The notes under the pieces: generated by a model
Databases searched by the model: none
Told to the model about the DNA's origin: nothing
The model's input: only the letters and a program-made list of their open reading frames with translations
Position numbers and translations under genes: made by a program
Assembly (NCBI RefSeq): GCF_003667525.1
Contig: NZ_RCUW01000005.1
Location: 124,001 to 188,000 of the forward strand
Length of the DNA: 64,000 nucleotides
Direction of reading: 5' to 3'
From: Mycetocola_B reblochoni
GTDB lineage: Bacteria; Actinomycetota; Actinomycetes; Actinomycetales; Microbacteriaceae
Shown: positions 61,634-64,000 of the stretch, one piece after another
How positions within the stretch are numbered: the stretch's first letter is position 1
How the letters are laid out: each line of letters starts with the position of its first letter

Positions 61634-63655
61634 GTGAGCCGTCTCTTCCGCACCCCTTCGTCCCGTTCCTCTCCCGCGCACCTCGCCCGCTCCGAAGCGG
61701 TGCCCGTGGCAGGCGCCACCCCTGCTCCGGGGTCTGCGGCACGGGTGGTGGTCGCCCCCGGCCGGATCGGCCGAACGACCGCGGCGGTCGTCGTCGCACT
61801 GATCGGGGCGTCCCCGGTCGCTGCCGCGCCGGTGTCGGTCGCGCCGGTGTCGATCGCCCCGCTGGCGGTCACGCCCGATGCGGCAGGGCCCGCGGCCGGC
61901 CGTTACATCGTTCGCCTCGTCGATGTCGCCGAGACGGAGACGCGGCGGATCGGCGTGGAGCGCTCGTCCCCATCGGTGCGAGCGGGGGAGCGGCGTGCGC
62001 GGCAGCACGCCGTGGCCGACGCGGCAGGGGTCGGCATCGAGCGCTCGTTCTCGCTCACGATGAACGGGTTCACCGCGGAGCTGAGCGCGGCGCAGGCCGC
62101 GGCCCTCCGCGCGGATCCCCGGGTCGCCGACCTCGAGCCCGACCGGATCAGCCACGTTCAGGCGGCGCCCTCCGCCGAGGCGCTCAACCTCTCCGGCTAC
62201 GGAGGGGTCTGGGACCGGCTTGGCGGCGCGAGCGCCGCGGGCGAGGGGGTCGTGATCGGCGTGCTCGACTCGGGAATCGCGCCGGAGAACCCCTCCTTCG
62301 CCGGCGATGCGCTCAGCAGCAGCCCCGGCGACGAGCCCTACCGCGACGGTGACGAGATCGTCTACCGCAAGGCCGACGGCGGCGAGTTCCGCGGTCGGTG
62401 CGAGGCGGGGGAGCAGTTCGACGCCGACGACTGCTCGCAGACCCTGGTCGGAGCCAGGGCCTTCCTCGACGGCATCGACACGGCCGAACTCGGCGACGCG
62501 GACGTCGGCGAGTACCGGTCTCCCCGGGACGGGTCGGGGCACGGATCGCACACGGCGGCGATCGCGGCCGGCCGTCCCACCACGGCCCGGGTCGCCGAGC
62601 AGAGCCAACAGATCGCCGGGGTCGCCCCCGCGGCGAAGATCGCGGCGTACAAGGTGTGCTGGAGCGGGCCGGACCCGAGCTCGACCGGCGACGACGCCTG
62701 CCCGAGCAGCGCGATCATCGCCGGAGTGGAGCAGGCCGTCGCCGACGGGGTCAACGTCATCAACTACTCGGTCGGCGCCCCGCCGGAGAAGGGCGTCGCG
62801 CTGTCCGCCGTCGATGAGGCGTTCCTCGGGGCGAGCAACGCCGGGGTGTTCGTCGCCGCGGCGGCGGGCAACGGGGGGCCGCGTTCCGGAGGGGTCAGCA
62901 ACACGGCACCGTGGGTGACGACCGTTGCGGCGTCCGTTGGCGAGCTGGACCAGGCGACGGTGCGCCTCAGCCCGACGCAGGCGATGCCAGGCAGCTCCGT
63001 CAGCGTTCCCGAGAGCGGCACTCTGAGCGGACCCCTTCAACTCGCCCCGTTCATCGGCGACGGGAAACGCGCGATCAACTGCGCACCCGGTTCACTGCGT
63101 CCCGACGACACCGACGGCGCCGTCGTCGTGTGCGAGCGCAGGGGGAGCGACTCGATCGAAGCGATGGCCGACGAGGTCGCCCGTGCCGGCGGCGTCGCCC
63201 TTGTCGCGCTCAACGTCGACGAGCGTCCGACGGAGGTGGGGGAGTCGGCCGTGCCCACGGTGAACCTGCCCGTCCGATACCGTACGTCGATGAAGCGCGC
63301 GGCGGCGCAGGGCGACCCCGTCGCCACCATCGAACGGGGAAACACGACGAGCATGCCCGCGCCGGCCCCCGGCACGATCCGCTCCGATTCCTCGCGGGGT
63401 CCCGCGCAGGGCGCGGCGGCCGACGTCCTCAAACCCGACGTCGCGGCGCCGGGAACGGGCATCTTCTCCGCGACGGCGAACGCGAGCGGTGAGCGACCGG
63501 CCGCCGCGGCCATGTCGGGGACGTCGATGGCGGCACCGCACATCGCCGGCCTCGCGGCGTTGGTGCTCGGCCGAGAGCCGCGGACGAGCCCTGCCGCGAT
63601 CAAGTCGGCGCTGGTGAGCACCGCCGACCCCGCGCATCGGCCCGACGGCGACTGA
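61634..63655 (+). CDS. Secreted S8 subtilisin-like protease, truncated by in-frame TGA
   Basis: The open part is 673 codons from GTG 61634 (GAGGA upstream). Order: a long basic N-region, signal helix RTTAAVVVALIGASPVAAA, an I9 inhibitor domain (YIVRLVDVAE to ADLEPDRI), then the S8 domain with catalytic D212 (GVLDSGI), H303 (GSGHGSHTA) and S631 (SGTSMAAPH), split by a PA-domain insert. TGA at codon 674 follows HRPDGD, but the frame goes on with typical S8 C-terminal sequence. The triad is intact, so a shortened enzyme may still be active. Confidence 0.85.
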   Translation: MSRLFRTPSSRSSPAHLARSEAVPVAGATPAPGSAARVVVAPGRIGRTTAAVVVALIGASPVAAAPVSVAPVSIAPLAVTPDAAGPAAGRYIVRLVDVAETETRRIGVERSSPSVRAGERRARQHAVADAAGVGIERSFSLTMNGFTAELSAAQAAALRADPRVADLEPDRISHVQAAPSAEALNLSGYGGVWDRLGGASAAGEGVVIGVLDSGIAPENPSFAGDALSSSPGDEPYRDGDEIVYRKADGGEFRGRCEAGEQFDADDCSQTLVGARAFLDGIDTAELGDADVGEYRSPRDGSGHGSHTAAIAAGRPTTARVAEQSQQIAGVAPAAKIAAYKVCWSGPDPSSTGDDACPSSAIIAGVEQAVADGVNVINYSVGAPPEKGVALSAVDEAFLGASNAGVFVAAAAGNGGPRSGGVSNTAPWVTTVAASVGELDQATVRLSPTQAMPGSSVSVPESGTLSGPLQLAPFIGDGKRAINCAPGSLRPDDTDGAVVVCERRGSDSIEAMADEVARAGGVALVALNVDERPTEVGESAVPTVNLPVRYRTSMKRAAAQGDPVATIERGNTTSMPAPAPGTIRSDSSRGPAQGAAADVLKPDVAAPGTGIFSATANASGERPAAAAMSGTSMAAPHIAGLAALVLGREPRTSPAAIKSALVSTADPAHRPDGD

Positions 63656-64000
63656 CCGGTGTCCGCTCTGGAGCAGGGCGGCGGGATCGTGGATCCGCTG
63701 GCGATGCTCGAACCCGGCCTCGTCGTCGACGCGGGCGAGCAGGACTGGGACGCCTACCGGGCGGGACTCGGCCTGCTCGAGGAAGCCGAGCTCGCCGACG
63801 GACAGTCGGCCGTCAGCGCATCGGAGCTCAACCTGCCCTCGGTCGCGGTCGGCGATCTGACCGACGAGCGAACGGTGCGACGGACGCTGACGGCGACCAC
63901 GGCGGGCACCTACCGCTTCGACACGGAGCAGCCCGCCGGATTCCGGCTCGCGGTGGAGCCGGCGACGGCCATCCTCGACGAGGGACAGAGCGTCACCGTC
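63656..64000 (+). pseudogene. C-terminal part of the S8 protease behind the in-frame stop (partial)
   Basis: In the same frame as the protease and without further stops to the window edge: ALEQGGGIVDPLAMLEPGLV, LNLPSVAVGDLTDERTVRRT and PAGFRLAVEPATAILDEGQS are the end of the S8 domain and the Fn3-like domain of this protease type. It can be made only if the TGA at 63653-63655 is an error or is read through. The true end lies beyond the window. Confidence 0.75.

Overview
The window is chromosomal DNA of very high G+C from an actinobacterium. The likely order is Micrococcales, possibly Microbacteriaceae or a neighbour; I cannot fix the family. Evidence: actinobacterial housekeeping neighbourhoods (tsaB-rimI-tsaD, SURF1-DUF3817-guaA, DUF6350-purN-purH, sucC-sucD), a GuaB3-type IMPDH paralogue, a C-terminal LAxTG-type sorting signal, and many promoters of the form TAnnnT placed 6-7 nt before a start codon (leaderless transcripts). 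I see no phage, IS element, CRISPR array, rRNA or tRNA.

Layout. 1-3.9 kb: tRNA t6A genes (end of tsaB, rimI, tsaD), a small membrane protein, a THUMP-like methyltransferase, and groES behind two CIRCE operators. 4-8.3 kb: a broken rarD, then a leftward pair of membrane protein and MshEN-GT2 glycosyltransferase. 8.5-13.5 kb: guaB, a map/XRE divergent pair, a hypothetical membrane protein and guaB3. 13.5-17.1 kb: a tightly coupled set of SAHH-like protein, COG0402 deaminase-like amidohydrolase and DUF985 cupin. 17.2-19.6 kb: amino-acid ABC importer. 19.8-30.8 kb: tandem penicilloyl-serine-hydrolase surface protein, DUF805, two CNNM proteins, glpD, a KhtTU-like K+/H+ antiporter pair, SURF1 and DUF3817, leading into guaA, which appears to start at AUU. 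32.4-38.2 kb: DUF3592-like protein, Bax1-like protein, GDPD, ATP-grasp and metY.

38.3-42.8 kb, leftward, is the most interesting region: a six-gene cluster that I read as an undescribed actinobacterial circular bacteriocin system. It has a 134-aa precursor whose last 59 residues match the circularin A / amylocyclicin / AS-48 pattern, a SpoIIM/DUF95 protein (hallmark of circular bacteriocin loci), two small four-helix membrane proteins, a 597-aa permease-like protein and an ABC ATPase, all overlapping or closely spaced.

43-64 kb: pcrA, an ABC-2 exporter pair, a LysE-family remnant, mpaB-like DUF2236, sucCD, a tandem SnoaL lipoprotein, DUF6350, purN, purH, a heterodimeric ABC exporter preceded by a 25-codon upstream ORF and hairpin, a lipoprotein, a GNAT and an alkyltransferase-like protein, and an S8 protease interrupted by an in-frame TGA that runs off the window end.

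Start codons were chosen from ribosome-binding sites, ATGA/GTGA overlaps and -10 hexamers. All functional names come from motif recognition by eye; no database search was run.
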